Source: Dehalococcoidia bacterium (GTDB lineage Bacteria > Chloroflexota > Dehalococcoidia > UBA6926). From it: DNA of 9,866 bases. This document shows, in pieces, positions 1 to 5,792 of this stretch (position 1 is its first letter; each line of letters opens with the position of its first letter). The notes under the pieces were generated by a model. The model searched no databases. It saw only the letters and a list, made by a program, of their open reading frames with translations, and was not told the origin of the DNA. The position numbers were made by a program, and so were the translations under genes. The stretch is taken from the NCBI GenBank assembly GCA_029941095.1, contig JAPYRO010000029.1, forward strand, positions 1-9,866, written 5' to 3'.

Positions 1-27
1 GTGTTGGTTGGTGCCTTTTCTAAACAT
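1..27 (-). CDS. Start of a gene running off the left edge (partial)
   Basis: Reading leftward, an ATG at 27-25 opens nine codons (MFRKGTNQH) before the window ends. It is preceded by an AAGGAG Shine-Dalgarno sequence (complement of 37-42) at 9 nt spacing, which is close to ideal. A candidate promoter lies just upstream. The gene would be divergent from the ABC ATPase gene. Nine residues are too few to assign a family, so no function is given. The call rests on the ribosome binding site and start only. Confidence 0.5.
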
Positions 28-50
28 AAATGCAATCTCCTTTTTGTAGA

Positions 51-80
51 TATATAGTATCACCAATTGCCTTAATACAA
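51..80 (-). promoter_or_regulatory. Candidate promoter for the leftward edge gene
   Basis: On the minus strand TTGTAT (80-75) and TATATA (56-51) are separated by 18 nt. The predicted start of transcription falls just before the AAGGAG ribosome binding site of the leftward gene. The matches to the -35 and -10 consensus are only partial and the DNA is AT-rich, so chance resemblance is possible. Confidence 0.3.
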
Positions 81-101
81 TTTGTGATAAATTGCATTAA
101 A
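65..101. repeat. Direct repeat AATTGCnTTAA in the divergent intergenic region
   Basis: AATTGCCTTAA (65-75) and AATTGCATTAA (90-100) match at 10 of 11 positions and lie 25 bp apart, between the divergent starts of the edge gene and the ABC ATPase. Spaced direct repeats in a shared promoter region can be regulator binding sites. In DNA this AT-rich the match could be chance, and no regulator family is implied. Confidence 0.35.
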
Positions 102-187
102 ATAGTAGAACGCAGAGAATATTAACCGATTCATACGAGGTGATGAATCTTTGTTTATGGCCCAGATTGCTTTTAAAGGTGAATATT

Positions 188-1450
188 ATGTCAAAATCGA
201 TACCAGCTACCCAGGCGCTTGACCTGACAGTTTACCTGTCAGGAAAATTGATTTTAGATCGAGTATCGATTTCAGGAGAACAGGGCGATCTGATATCTGT
301 AATTGGACCGAATGGATCCGGGAAAACGACGTTATTGAGGGCTATCGGTGGATTATTGGATAATTACAAAGGATCCGTATTTATTGATGGAGTTGATATT
401 TCGTCTATTGATCCCCGTGTGATGGGAACAAAAATCGCGTTTGTACCACAGACTCCACCTGAAACCCATAACTTTACCACCACCGATATTGTATCAATGG
501 GTAGGTATCCCCACACCAGCCGATTTCAAATTGACTCTGCTAACGATAACGAACTTGTAGAATCTGCTATGGTCGCTACAGATGTTTTAGATTTAAGAGA
601 TAGTAGAGTTTCAGAACTTTCGGGAGGTGAACGCCAGAGAGTGTTTATCGCTCGAGCTCTTGCTCAAAACACGCCAATCATTGTGATGGATGAACCTACA
701 GCAAACTTGGATATTCAGTATCAGCTCAAAATCTTAAATTTAATGAGAGAGTACACAAATAGAGGAGTGTGTGTGGTTACAGCAATACATGATCTTTCTC
801 TCGCTTCTCGTTATGCTGACAAGCTAATTCTTTTGAAGGAAGGCCATGTCATTTCGTCAGGACCTCCTCAAGATGTTTTGGTTTCAAAAAATATAAAAAC
901 CTCTTACGGTATATCAGCTCTTGTTTATAATGACCCGCTTACGGGTAAAACAACTCTAAGTACTAGTGATGATTCTGGAGTATCGGTTGATGTTCAGTCT
1001 CAATCGCTTGTTCACGTTATCTGTGGCGGTGGGACGGGCGGTCGTTTAGTGCATTCTTTAATCGATGCTGGAATTAATGTCACTGCTGGACCCCTAGGGT
1101 CGGGTGATACTGATAGAATGGTGATGGATATTCTAGGAGTGAATTATATTCCCACTATGGCTTTTGCACCGATAGATCTGGATCTATCTCATTCTCATTC
1201 TCAAATGGTAGAAGCAGCCGAATTAGTCATCCTGTGTGATATGCCAATCGGCCCTAACAATATGAAAAATCTTGAAGTAGCTAAACTCGCAAAACAACTG
1301 GTTATTTTCGGGCAACCTGAATTAGGGGATCGTGATTTAACTGATGGCAGTGCTTCTCTGTTGTATCAAGAATTGAAACCGATATATATGAACTCAGATT
1401 TAGATTCAATTGTTCAAAAAGCCGGTGAAATTATTAGAAAGACAAAATAA
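188..1450 (+). CDS. ABC transporter ATPase, cobalamin/iron-siderophore type, with extra C-terminal domain
   Basis: This is a 420-residue nucleotide-binding subunit of an ABC importer, resembling the BtuD/FecE group that powers uptake of corrinoids or chelated iron. Visible motifs are Walker A GPNGSGKT (40-47), Q-loop Gln88, signature LSGGERQ (144-150), Walker B IIVMDEP (164-170) and switch His201. The ATPase ends near residue 250. Residues from about 274 to 420 form a second domain opening with VHVICGGGTGG, a glycine-rich, Rossmann-like turn. From memory, haloarchaeal BtuD-type proteins carry a similar tail. ATG 188 is chosen because AAAGGTGA (175-182) is well spaced before it; a GTG/ATG at 140-143 would add 16 residues unlike the family and has a poor ribosome binding site. 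No permease or binding-protein gene is in view, so the partner and substrate are inferred from family only. It acts at the inner face of the membrane. Confidence 0.85.
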   Translation: MSKSIPATQALDLTVYLSGKLILDRVSISGEQGDLISVIGPNGSGKTTLLRAIGGLLDNYKGSVFIDGVDISSIDPRVMGTKIAFVPQTPPETHNFTTTDIVSMGRYPHTSRFQIDSANDNELVESAMVATDVLDLRDSRVSELSGGERQRVFIARALAQNTPIIVMDEPTANLDIQYQLKILNLMREYTNRGVCVVTAIHDLSLASRYADKLILLKEGHVISSGPPQDVLVSKNIKTSYGISALVYNDPLTGKTTLSTSDDSGVSVDVQSQSLVHVICGGGTGGRLVHSLIDAGINVTAGPLGSGDTDRMVMDILGVNYIPTMAFAPIDLDLSHSHSQMVEAAELVILCDMPIGPNNMKNLEVAKLAKQLVIFGQPELGDRDLTDGSASLLYQELKPIYMNSDLDSIVQKAGEIIRKTK

Positions 1451-1481
1451 AGTATGTTTTTGTTAGATTAATGATTGTCCC

Positions 1482-1510
1482 TTCTCATTAAGCGTAAGAA
1501 ATCGTACAAT
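1482..1510 (+). promoter_or_regulatory. Candidate promoter of the tRNA cluster
   Basis: TTCTCA (1482-1487) and TACAAT (1505-1510) are separated by 17 nt. Transcription would begin around 1517, about 10 nt before the mature 5' end of tRNA-Leu. The -10 element matches the consensus at five of six bases and the -35 at four. The position fits a short tRNA leader. Confidence 0.4.
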
Positions 1511-1526
1511 TTTCTGGTAACATACT

Positions 1527-1608
1527 GCCGAGGTGGCGGAACGGCAGACGCGCTGCGTTCAGGACGCAGTGCCCTTTGGGCGTGGGAGTTCAAATCTCCC
1601 CCTCGGCA
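1527..1608 (+). tRNA. tRNA-Leu (anticodon CAG)
   Basis: This is a class II tRNA. The acceptor stem GCCGAGG (1527-1533) pairs with CCTCGGC (1601-1607), followed by discriminator A1608. The anticodon stem CTGCG/CGCAG encloses loop TTCAGGA, giving anticodon CAG at 1560-1562, which reads CUG. A long variable arm (TGCCC-TTT-GGGCG region) and a T-loop containing TTCAAAT are present, as expected for leucine tRNA. The 3' CCA is not encoded (ACAGG follows), unlike the two tRNAs downstream. It lies 12 nt before tRNA-Arg and is probably co-transcribed with it. Confidence 0.96.
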
Positions 1609-1620
1609 CAGGATAATCGT

Positions 1621-1697
1621 GCGCTTGTAGCTCAGCTGGATAGAGCGCAGCTTTGCGGAAGCTGAGGTCGTGGGTTCGAATCCCGCCAAGCGCGCCA
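1621..1697 (+). tRNA. tRNA-Arg (anticodon GCG)
   Basis: The acceptor stem GCGCTTG (1621-1627) pairs with CAAGCGC (1687-1693), with discriminator G1694 and an encoded CCA (1695-1697). The anticodon stem CAGCT/AGCTG encloses loop TTGCGGA, so the anticodon is GCG at 1655-1657, reading CGC and CGU. The D-arm with GGATA matches the usual arginine tRNA pattern and the T-loop TTCGAAT is canonical. Bacteria normally use ACG (inosine-modified) here, so a G at position 34 is unusual. CGA codons occur in the neighbouring genes and would need a different tRNA. Confidence 0.95.
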
Positions 1698-1714
1698 TTC
1701 TGGTTATGGTATAA

Positions 1715-1791
1715 GGGCGGCTAGCTCAGTTGGTTAGAGCGTCTGCTTTACACGCAGAAAGTCGGGGGTTCGAGTCCCTCGCCGCCCACCA
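1715..1791 (+). tRNA. tRNA-Val (anticodon UAC)
   Basis: The acceptor stem GGGCGGC (1715-1721) pairs perfectly with GCCGCCC (1781-1787). Discriminator A1788 is followed by an encoded CCA (1789-1791). The anticodon stem TCTGC/GCAGA encloses loop TTTACAC, giving anticodon TAC at 1749-1751, which reads GUA and wobble-related valine codons. The T-loop TTCGAGT is canonical. It lies 17 nt after tRNA-Arg and ends the three-gene cluster. Confidence 0.96.
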
Positions 1792-1840
1792 CTGTATAAA
1801 GGAATTTGATAACATATTAGATGGAAAGTATCTGAGCGGG

Positions 1841-1870
1841 TTGAGACATTTGGGATGAACGATAAATAAT
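1841..1870 (+). promoter_or_regulatory. Candidate thyX promoter
   Basis: TTGAGA (1841-1846) and AATAAT (1865-1870) lie 18 nt apart, each matching consensus at five of six bases, 38 nt before the thyX start. The 116-nt gap between tRNA-Val and thyX holds no other recognisable element, so a separate promoter for thyX is plausible. Confidence 0.4.
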
Positions 1871-1907
1871 TCATCGCCACGTATCTCGAATGGAATAGAG
1901 GAATGAT

Positions 1908-2693
1908 ATGCACGATGTTGAACCTAAGGTCTTCTTAATTGGTGAAACTAAGTTACTACCTGAAGGGTTAAATGCTTACCTGGATCATGTAGGGGTACCA
2001 GATTGGTCTACCGATGCGAATACAGATTCAGAAGCTTTATCTGAATTTATGGGCCGACTATGTTATCGAAGCTTTGAACCGGGATTAAACCCAAATGTCA
2101 CAAGAGTTCGACCGGATAATAAATCCCACTTAGAGAACATAATAAGGACAGGGCATGGATCTGTTTTAGAGCATAGCGTCTTAAATTTTGTATTTTCTGA
2201 TGTTAGCCGAGTTTTTACCCATGAATTAGTGAGACACAGAGCGGGCACAGCAGTATCACAAGAGAGCCTCCGGTTTGTTAGGTTAGATGATTTGGGTATG
2301 TGGGCCCCTACTTCTATTAAAGAGGATGATGAAATGATGGAAGTGTTTGTAAAAACCTTTTCTCAACTGGAAGAGTTACAACGACTTATGGCGGACCACT
2401 ATGAATTGGATAAAAAAGGTAAGGCATTCTCAAAAAAGAAAGAAATAACTAGTGCTATGAGAAGGATAGCTCCCATCGGAGTTGCCACGAGTGTGGGGTG
2501 GAGTGCTAATATTAGGACTTTGCGCCACGTTATCGAAGCAAGAACAGAACCCTCAGCCGAAGAAGAGATAAGATTAGTTTTTGGTAAAGTAGGCGAAATG
2601 CTTATGGAGAAATACCAAGTTCTTTTCGGGGATTATAAGGTCGAAATGGTAAATGGGCTGCCCTGGTTCAAATCCGAATTCGAAAAGATTTAA
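1908..2693 (+). CDS. thyX: Flavin-dependent thymidylate synthase (ThyX)
   Basis: ThyX makes dTMP from dUMP using methylene-tetrahydrofolate, FAD and NADPH, and replaces ThyA where that is absent. The 261-residue product is slightly longer than is usual for the family. Visible hallmarks are LCYRS (51-55), TGHGSVLEHS (81-90), the substrate-binding signature RHRAGTAVSQES (109-120), LRF (121-123), and the C-terminal NIRTLRHVIEARTEPSAEEEIR region (201-222), where the Arg/His pattern and EIR match the dUMP-binding helix. The textbook signature is RHR, seven residues, then Ser; here eight residues separate RHR from Ser120. I think this belongs to a recognised ThyX subgroup but cannot confirm it. Start ATG 1908 follows AGAGGA at 5 nt. 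The alpha/beta hydrolase begins 7 nt after its stop, so the two are probably co-transcribed. Confidence 0.92.
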   Translation: MHDVEPKVFLIGETKLLPEGLNAYLDHVGVPDWSTDANTDSEALSEFMGRLCYRSFEPGLNPNVTRVRPDNKSHLENIIRTGHGSVLEHSVLNFVFSDVSRVFTHELVRHRAGTAVSQESLRFVRLDDLGMWAPTSIKEDDEMMEVFVKTFSQLEELQRLMADHYELDKKGKAFSKKKEITSAMRRIAPIGVATSVGWSANIRTLRHVIEARTEPSAEEEIRLVFGKVGEMLMEKYQVLFGDYKVEMVNGLPWFKSEFEKI

Positions 2694-2700
2694 CAGCCGA

Positions 2701-3561
2701 ATGACTGAGAATCACGATAATGCTCGAAGCATAGATATTGATAAAAATGGAGTAAATCTGCATGCTTTGGATTGGGGTGGCGGTGGGCCACCGATATTTT
2801 TGATCCATGGTTCTAGAAGAACTGCGCAAAGCTGGAATGCTGTTTCAAGAAGAATTAGAAGTCAATTCAGAGTTCTTGCGTTAGATATGTTAGGCCATGG
2901 GAGAAGCGACGCTCCTAAAACAGGATACATGACAAAAGATAGAGCTTCAGACACTGAGTACATGATTAAAGAAATCATTGGTGATCAAAAGCATTACCTT
3001 ATGGCTCATTCTATAGGAGGAGCTTCGACAGGCCTTTATGCTGCAAAAAACTCTGATAATATCCTGGGAATGATATTAATAGAACCTGTGATACAAGGAC
3101 CTGAGCATTATGTTCGTGTGGGAATTTTGGACGATGAATTAAATGAAATTCAGGGGAGAGGACGACGAAACACTTGGAATAATATAGAGGAACTAGAAAA
3201 GCGACTAATGACAAATGCGATGACCAAAGTGTGGACAAATGAAGTTCTTCAAGATGTCTTAGAGTTTGAGACAGTAATTCACAAAGATGGAAAAGCGGAA
3301 GCAATGTGGCACTTGAATTCATACAATATTGATGAAATGAAGAGGGATAAATTTTCGTTGATAGAAAAGGCACCAGATATTGATACTCCGGTTTTCATCA
3401 TGGTTGCTGGCAATAATTCAATATTAGAGAGTCACCTCATTCCATTTTCAGAACAATTGCCAAAGAGTGATTTGTCTGTGTATGAAAATCTAGGCCATGC
3501 CATTTACATGGAAGATCCAGATTTGGTAGCCACAGAAGCTATTAAAATGCTCAATTCATAG
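2701..3561 (+). CDS. Alpha/beta-hydrolase fold protein
   Basis: This 286-residue predicted soluble hydrolase has an unknown substrate. The oxyanion-hole HG is at 36-37, the strand-turn DMLGHGRSD at 62-70, the nucleophile elbow AHSIGG at 102-107 with Ser104, and the catalytic His266 in NLGHAIY. At the usual acid position after strand 7 the sequence is VAGNNS (235-240), with no Asp or Glu. Glu128 at the end of strand 6 (LIEPV) is a possible substitute. Start ATG 2701 is preferred because an in-frame ATG at 2653 would overlap thyX by 41 nt. The ribosome binding site at 2701 is weak, so translational coupling to thyX is likely. The fold covers esterases, lipases, epoxide hydrolases and C-C hydrolases, and the sequence does not choose among them. 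Confidence 0.85.
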   Translation: MTENHDNARSIDIDKNGVNLHALDWGGGGPPIFLIHGSRRTAQSWNAVSRRIRSQFRVLALDMLGHGRSDAPKTGYMTKDRASDTEYMIKEIIGDQKHYLMAHSIGGASTGLYAAKNSDNILGMILIEPVIQGPEHYVRVGILDDELNEIQGRGRRNTWNNIEELEKRLMTNAMTKVWTNEVLQDVLEFETVIHKDGKAEAMWHLNSYNIDEMKRDKFSLIEKAPDIDTPVFIMVAGNNSILESHLIPFSEQLPKSDLSVYENLGHAIYMEDPDLVATEAIKMLNS

Positions 3562-3566
3562 TTGAG

Positions 3567-4055
3567 TTAGCTGGGATTTGTTATGTTGTAGCTTCCGCTG
3601 GAACCGCCAGTTTTCTTGATAAGTTTAATTTCATCAATAACCATAGTTTTGTCTAAAGCTTTGCACATATCGTATACGGTTAGAGCGGCAACACTTACCG
3701 CAGTCAATGCCTCCATTTCAACTCCTGTTTTCTCTGTAGTTCTTACAGTTGATTCTATTTCAATATAGTTTTCAGCACTGTTAATTGTTAATTGGGTATC
3801 AATAAATGATAAATTGATTGGGTGACAGAGTGGTATTAGGGAAGAAGTTTGTTTTGCGGACATAATTCCAGCGATTTTGGCTGTTGAAAGTACATCACCT
3901 TTAGGATTTTGTGATTCTATTATTGCATTCAAGGCTTTCTGATTCACCCGTATTTTGCCTCTTGCAATGGCTTCTCTGCTACTAGTCTTCTTGCCACTAA
4001 CATCTACCATTTTGGGTCCATTTTGAGGGTCCATATGACTAAGTTCTTTACTCAT
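3567..4055 (-). CDS. moaC: Cyclic pyranopterin monophosphate synthase (MoaC)
   Basis: MoaC converts the MoaA product (3',8-cyclo-7,8-dihydro-GTP) into cyclic pyranopterin monophosphate in molybdenum cofactor synthesis. The 162-residue length is typical. Conserved pieces are MVDVSGK (16-22), KGDVLSTAKIAGI (52-64), IPLCHP (74-79), GVEMEALTA (111-119) and VYDMCKALDK (127-136). Counted against E. coli MoaC, the active-site residues Lys52, His78, Glu113, Glu115, Asp129, Lys132 and Lys148 are all present. The final loop reads KTGGSSG (148-154), with Ser where E. coli has a second Lys (KSGGKSG). ATG 4055 is chosen over the adjacent GTG at 4058 because GGGAG lies 7 nt before the ATG but only 4 nt before the GTG. 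It is 18 nt after moaA and is the last gene of the cluster. Confidence 0.95.
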   Translation of the reverse strand: MSKELSHMDPQNGPKMVDVSGKKTSSREAIARGKIRVNQKALNAIIESQNPKGDVLSTAKIAGIMSAKQTSSLIPLCHPINLSFIDTQLTINSAENYIEIESTVRTTEKTGVEMEALTAVSVAALTVYDMCKALDKTMVIDEIKLIKKTGGSSGSYNITNPS

Positions 4056-4073
4056 CACTCTACTCCCATACTG

Positions 4074-5114
4074 TTAGCCACCGATTTGGTACATCTCAAC
4101 CTTGGATCTAGTCGATGGAGACTTTTCGTTTGTTTGTGATGTCCTGTCTTCAGAGTATTGGTCTGAACGGTTCTCCCAAACACCTATTATGGCTTTTTCT
4201 ATGTCTTCATCTGATATAGAACTATCCCTAACCAGTGACATCAAATCCATACCATCTGAGGCAAACAGGCAGGTGAACAATTTCCCATCTGTGGATACCC
4301 TTGCCCTGGTACAAGATGCACAAAATGGTTCTGATACTGATGATATGAAACCAAGTTCACCTGTGCCATCGTTATATTGGTACCGATCAGCTGTTTCACT
4401 ATTTTTTGTTTTCTTCTTGGGCGATATAGGGTATTTTGCATTTATGGATTCGACTATAGTTTTTGATGGTAGCACCTCATCCATTTGCCAACCGTTTAGA
4501 GTTCCAACGTCCATATATTCTATCAATCTTAGTATTTGGTTAGATCCTTTGAAATGTTCGATTAAATCAAGAAGAGTATGGTCGTTGACTCCCTTTTTAA
4601 CGACTGTATTTATTTTGATTGGGGTTAGACCTTCTTTTTCAGCGACCTCTATGGCTTCTAGAATCTTCGCTACACCAAAACCTCTTCCGTTCATTTCGCC
4701 AAAAACGTCATCGTCCAAACTATCCAAACTTATCGTTACACGATTAAGGCCGGCCTCTTTTAATTCATGAGCCATTTGAGGTAATAAGTATCCATTTGTG
4801 GTAAGAGACAAATCTTCTAACCCAGTAATATTTGACATCATCCCGATTAAATCTGGTAAATTCGATCTTAATAGCGGTTCGCCTCCGGTTATACGAATCT
4901 TTGTAACTCCAAGACCTACAAAAACCTCCGCGATCCGGGTGATTTCCTCAAAGCTAAGTATTTCACTTTGTGGTAGGAATTTATATCGTTCCCCAAATAT
5001 CTCTGCCGGCATGCAGTAAGGACATCTAAAGTTGCATCGGTCGGTTACTGAGATCCGGACGTCTTGTAATAGTCTTCCGAAAAGATCTCTCAAGCCTGTT
5101 TTGTTTGTTGCCAA
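4074..5114 (-). CDS. moaA: GTP 3',8-cyclase (MoaA), radical SAM
   Basis: MoaA performs the first step of molybdopterin synthesis, rearranging GTP with two [4Fe-4S] clusters and S-adenosylmethionine. The 346-residue protein shows the radical SAM cluster CNFRCPYC (Cys27, 31, 34; CX3CX2C), the SAM-binding ITGGEP (75-80), the C-terminal cluster Cys265, Cys268 and Cys282 (CX2CX13C), and the terminal Gly-Gly (IGG end) needed for activity. Translation appears to start at TTG 5114: AAAGGA lies 8 nt upstream and there is no ATG or GTG before the first cluster. The gap after rdgB is 45 nt and moaC follows after 18 nt, which fits one transcript. No moaD, moaE or moeA is in view, so the rest of the pathway must be elsewhere. 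Confidence 0.95.
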   Translation of the reverse strand: MATNKTGLRDLFGRLLQDVRISVTDRCNFRCPYCMPAEIFGERYKFLPQSEILSFEEITRIAEVFVGLGVTKIRITGGEPLLRSNLPDLIGMMSNITGLEDLSLTTNGYLLPQMAHELKEAGLNRVTISLDSLDDDVFGEMNGRGFGVAKILEAIEVAEKEGLTPIKINTVVKKGVNDHTLLDLIEHFKGSNQILRLIEYMDVGTLNGWQMDEVLPSKTIVESINAKYPISPKKKTKNSETADRYQYNDGTGELGFISSVSEPFCASCTRARVSTDGKLFTCLFASDGMDLMSLVRDSSISDEDIEKAIIGVWENRSDQYSEDRTSQTNEKSPSTRSKVEMYQIGG

Positions 5115-5159
5115 TTTATATTTCCTTTGGTTGTTGGTCTTTATATTAACTTATTTGCT

Positions 5160-5774
5160 TTATCTATTGATACCCATGGTATTTATAAACTTGATTGCGT
5201 GTTTCATCGCCTTGCTTCTGTGGCTAACTTCGTTCTTTTCATGTTTAGTTAATTCAGCCATAGTTCTATCAAATTTTGGGACAAAGAATATTGGATCATA
5301 TCCGAACCCATTATCTCCGCTTGCTTGTGTTGCTATTTCTCCTTCACATCTCCCTGCAAAAAAGTATTCTTGGCCACTAGTGTCTACGATAGCAACGACA
5401 CATTCAAAGTAAGCGGTTCTTTTTGATTCAGAGACCCCATCAAGTTCATTTAGTAATTTATTTACAAGATCTTCGTCTGATGCATTAACACCCGCGTACC
5501 TTGCGCTATGTATTCCAGGTCTTCCATCAAGATAATTTACAAATAGGCCGGAATCATCTGACAAAGAAGGCAGGCCTGAGATCCGGTTAAATGCCTTAGC
5601 TTTTAACGAAGCATTCTCTTTAAGTGTCGATCCAGTTTCTTCCACTTCGATATCGATATTTTCTAACGAAGGGCTAGTAACTTGGATACGAGAGTCATTT
5701 AAAAGCGAGCTTAACTCCTCCAGTTTTCCGGTGTTATTGGTTGCAATTAAAAGTTTAACTTGTTGATTTTCTAC
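5160..5774 (-). CDS. rdgB: dITP/XTP pyrophosphatase (RdgB/HAM1), no canonical start codon
   Basis: This family hydrolyses non-canonical dITP, ITP and XTP to monophosphates, keeping inosine and xanthine out of DNA and RNA. Taking GTA 5774 as codon 1 gives 204 residues, the usual family length. The N-terminal KLLIATNNTGKLEEL (7-21) carries the TNNxGK substrate motif. SDDSGL (72-77) holds the metal-binding Asp pair, and GFGYDPIF and SHRSKA lie near the C-terminus. Between the fbp stop (5790-5792) and this conserved start the frame has no ATG, GTG or TTG. GGAGG (5785-5781) is followed after 6 nt by GTA, so the start is placed there. The first in-frame GTG, at 5645, would remove 43 residues including the TNNxGK motif. 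The gene shares a frame with fbp across one TGA. Function is secure; the translation start is not. Confidence 0.85.
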   Translation of the reverse strand, partial: VENQQVKLLIATNNTGKLEELSSLLNDSRIQVTSPSLENIDIEVEETGSTLKENASLKAKAFNRISGLPSLSDDSGLFVNYLDGRPGIHSARYAGVNASDEDLVNKLLNELDGVSESKRTAYFECVVAIVDTSGQEYFFAGRCEGEIATQASGDNGFGYDPIFFVPKFDRTMAELTKHEKNEVSHRSKAMKHAIKFINTMGINR

Positions 5775-5792
5775 GGTGCACCTCCAGAATCA
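5775..5792 (-). promoter_or_regulatory. fbp stop and rdgB ribosome binding site
   Basis: On the minus strand this stretch reads TGA (fbp stop), TTCT, then GGAGG and TGCACC directly before a GTA codon. The strong GGAGG at 6 nt spacing marks where initiation is expected, but the codon there is not a recognised start. A GTG overlapping the GGAGG (5781-5779) is in another frame and closes after eight codons. Confidence 0.6.

Noticed and set aside
140..187. Longer start for the ABC ATPase at GTG 140 or ATG 143
   Set aside because: The ribosome binding site is too close, the added residues do not resemble the family, and ATG 188 has a well-spaced AAAGGTGA.
28..187. Cobalamin riboswitch before the corrinoid-type ABC ATPase
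   Set aside because: The space is too short for the full element once the leftward gene signals are excluded, and no B12-box-like sequence is seen.
1468..1698. A 76-codon minus-strand open frame beginning MARLAGFEPTTS
   Set aside because: It is the antisense of the tRNA-Leu and tRNA-Arg genes. This peptide start is a well-known artefact of reading tRNA T-arms backwards.
3011..3373. Minus-strand open frame of 120 codons
   Set aside because: It is antisense to the alpha/beta hydrolase, whose catalytic motifs are in the plus frame.
4102..4770. Plus-strand open frame of 222 codons
   Set aside because: It lies wholly antisense to moaA, which has complete radical SAM motifs. No family features are visible in it.
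5032..5412. Plus-strand open frame with a hydrophobic segment
   Set aside because: It is antisense to the moaA start and the rdgB C-terminus. The hydrophobic run comes from the AT-rich gap read in reverse.
5757..5781. GTG at 5781 as the rdgB start with a programmed frameshift
   Set aside because: It overlaps the Shine-Dalgarno sequence, closes after eight codons, and a +1 shift with no recognisable slippery site would be needed.
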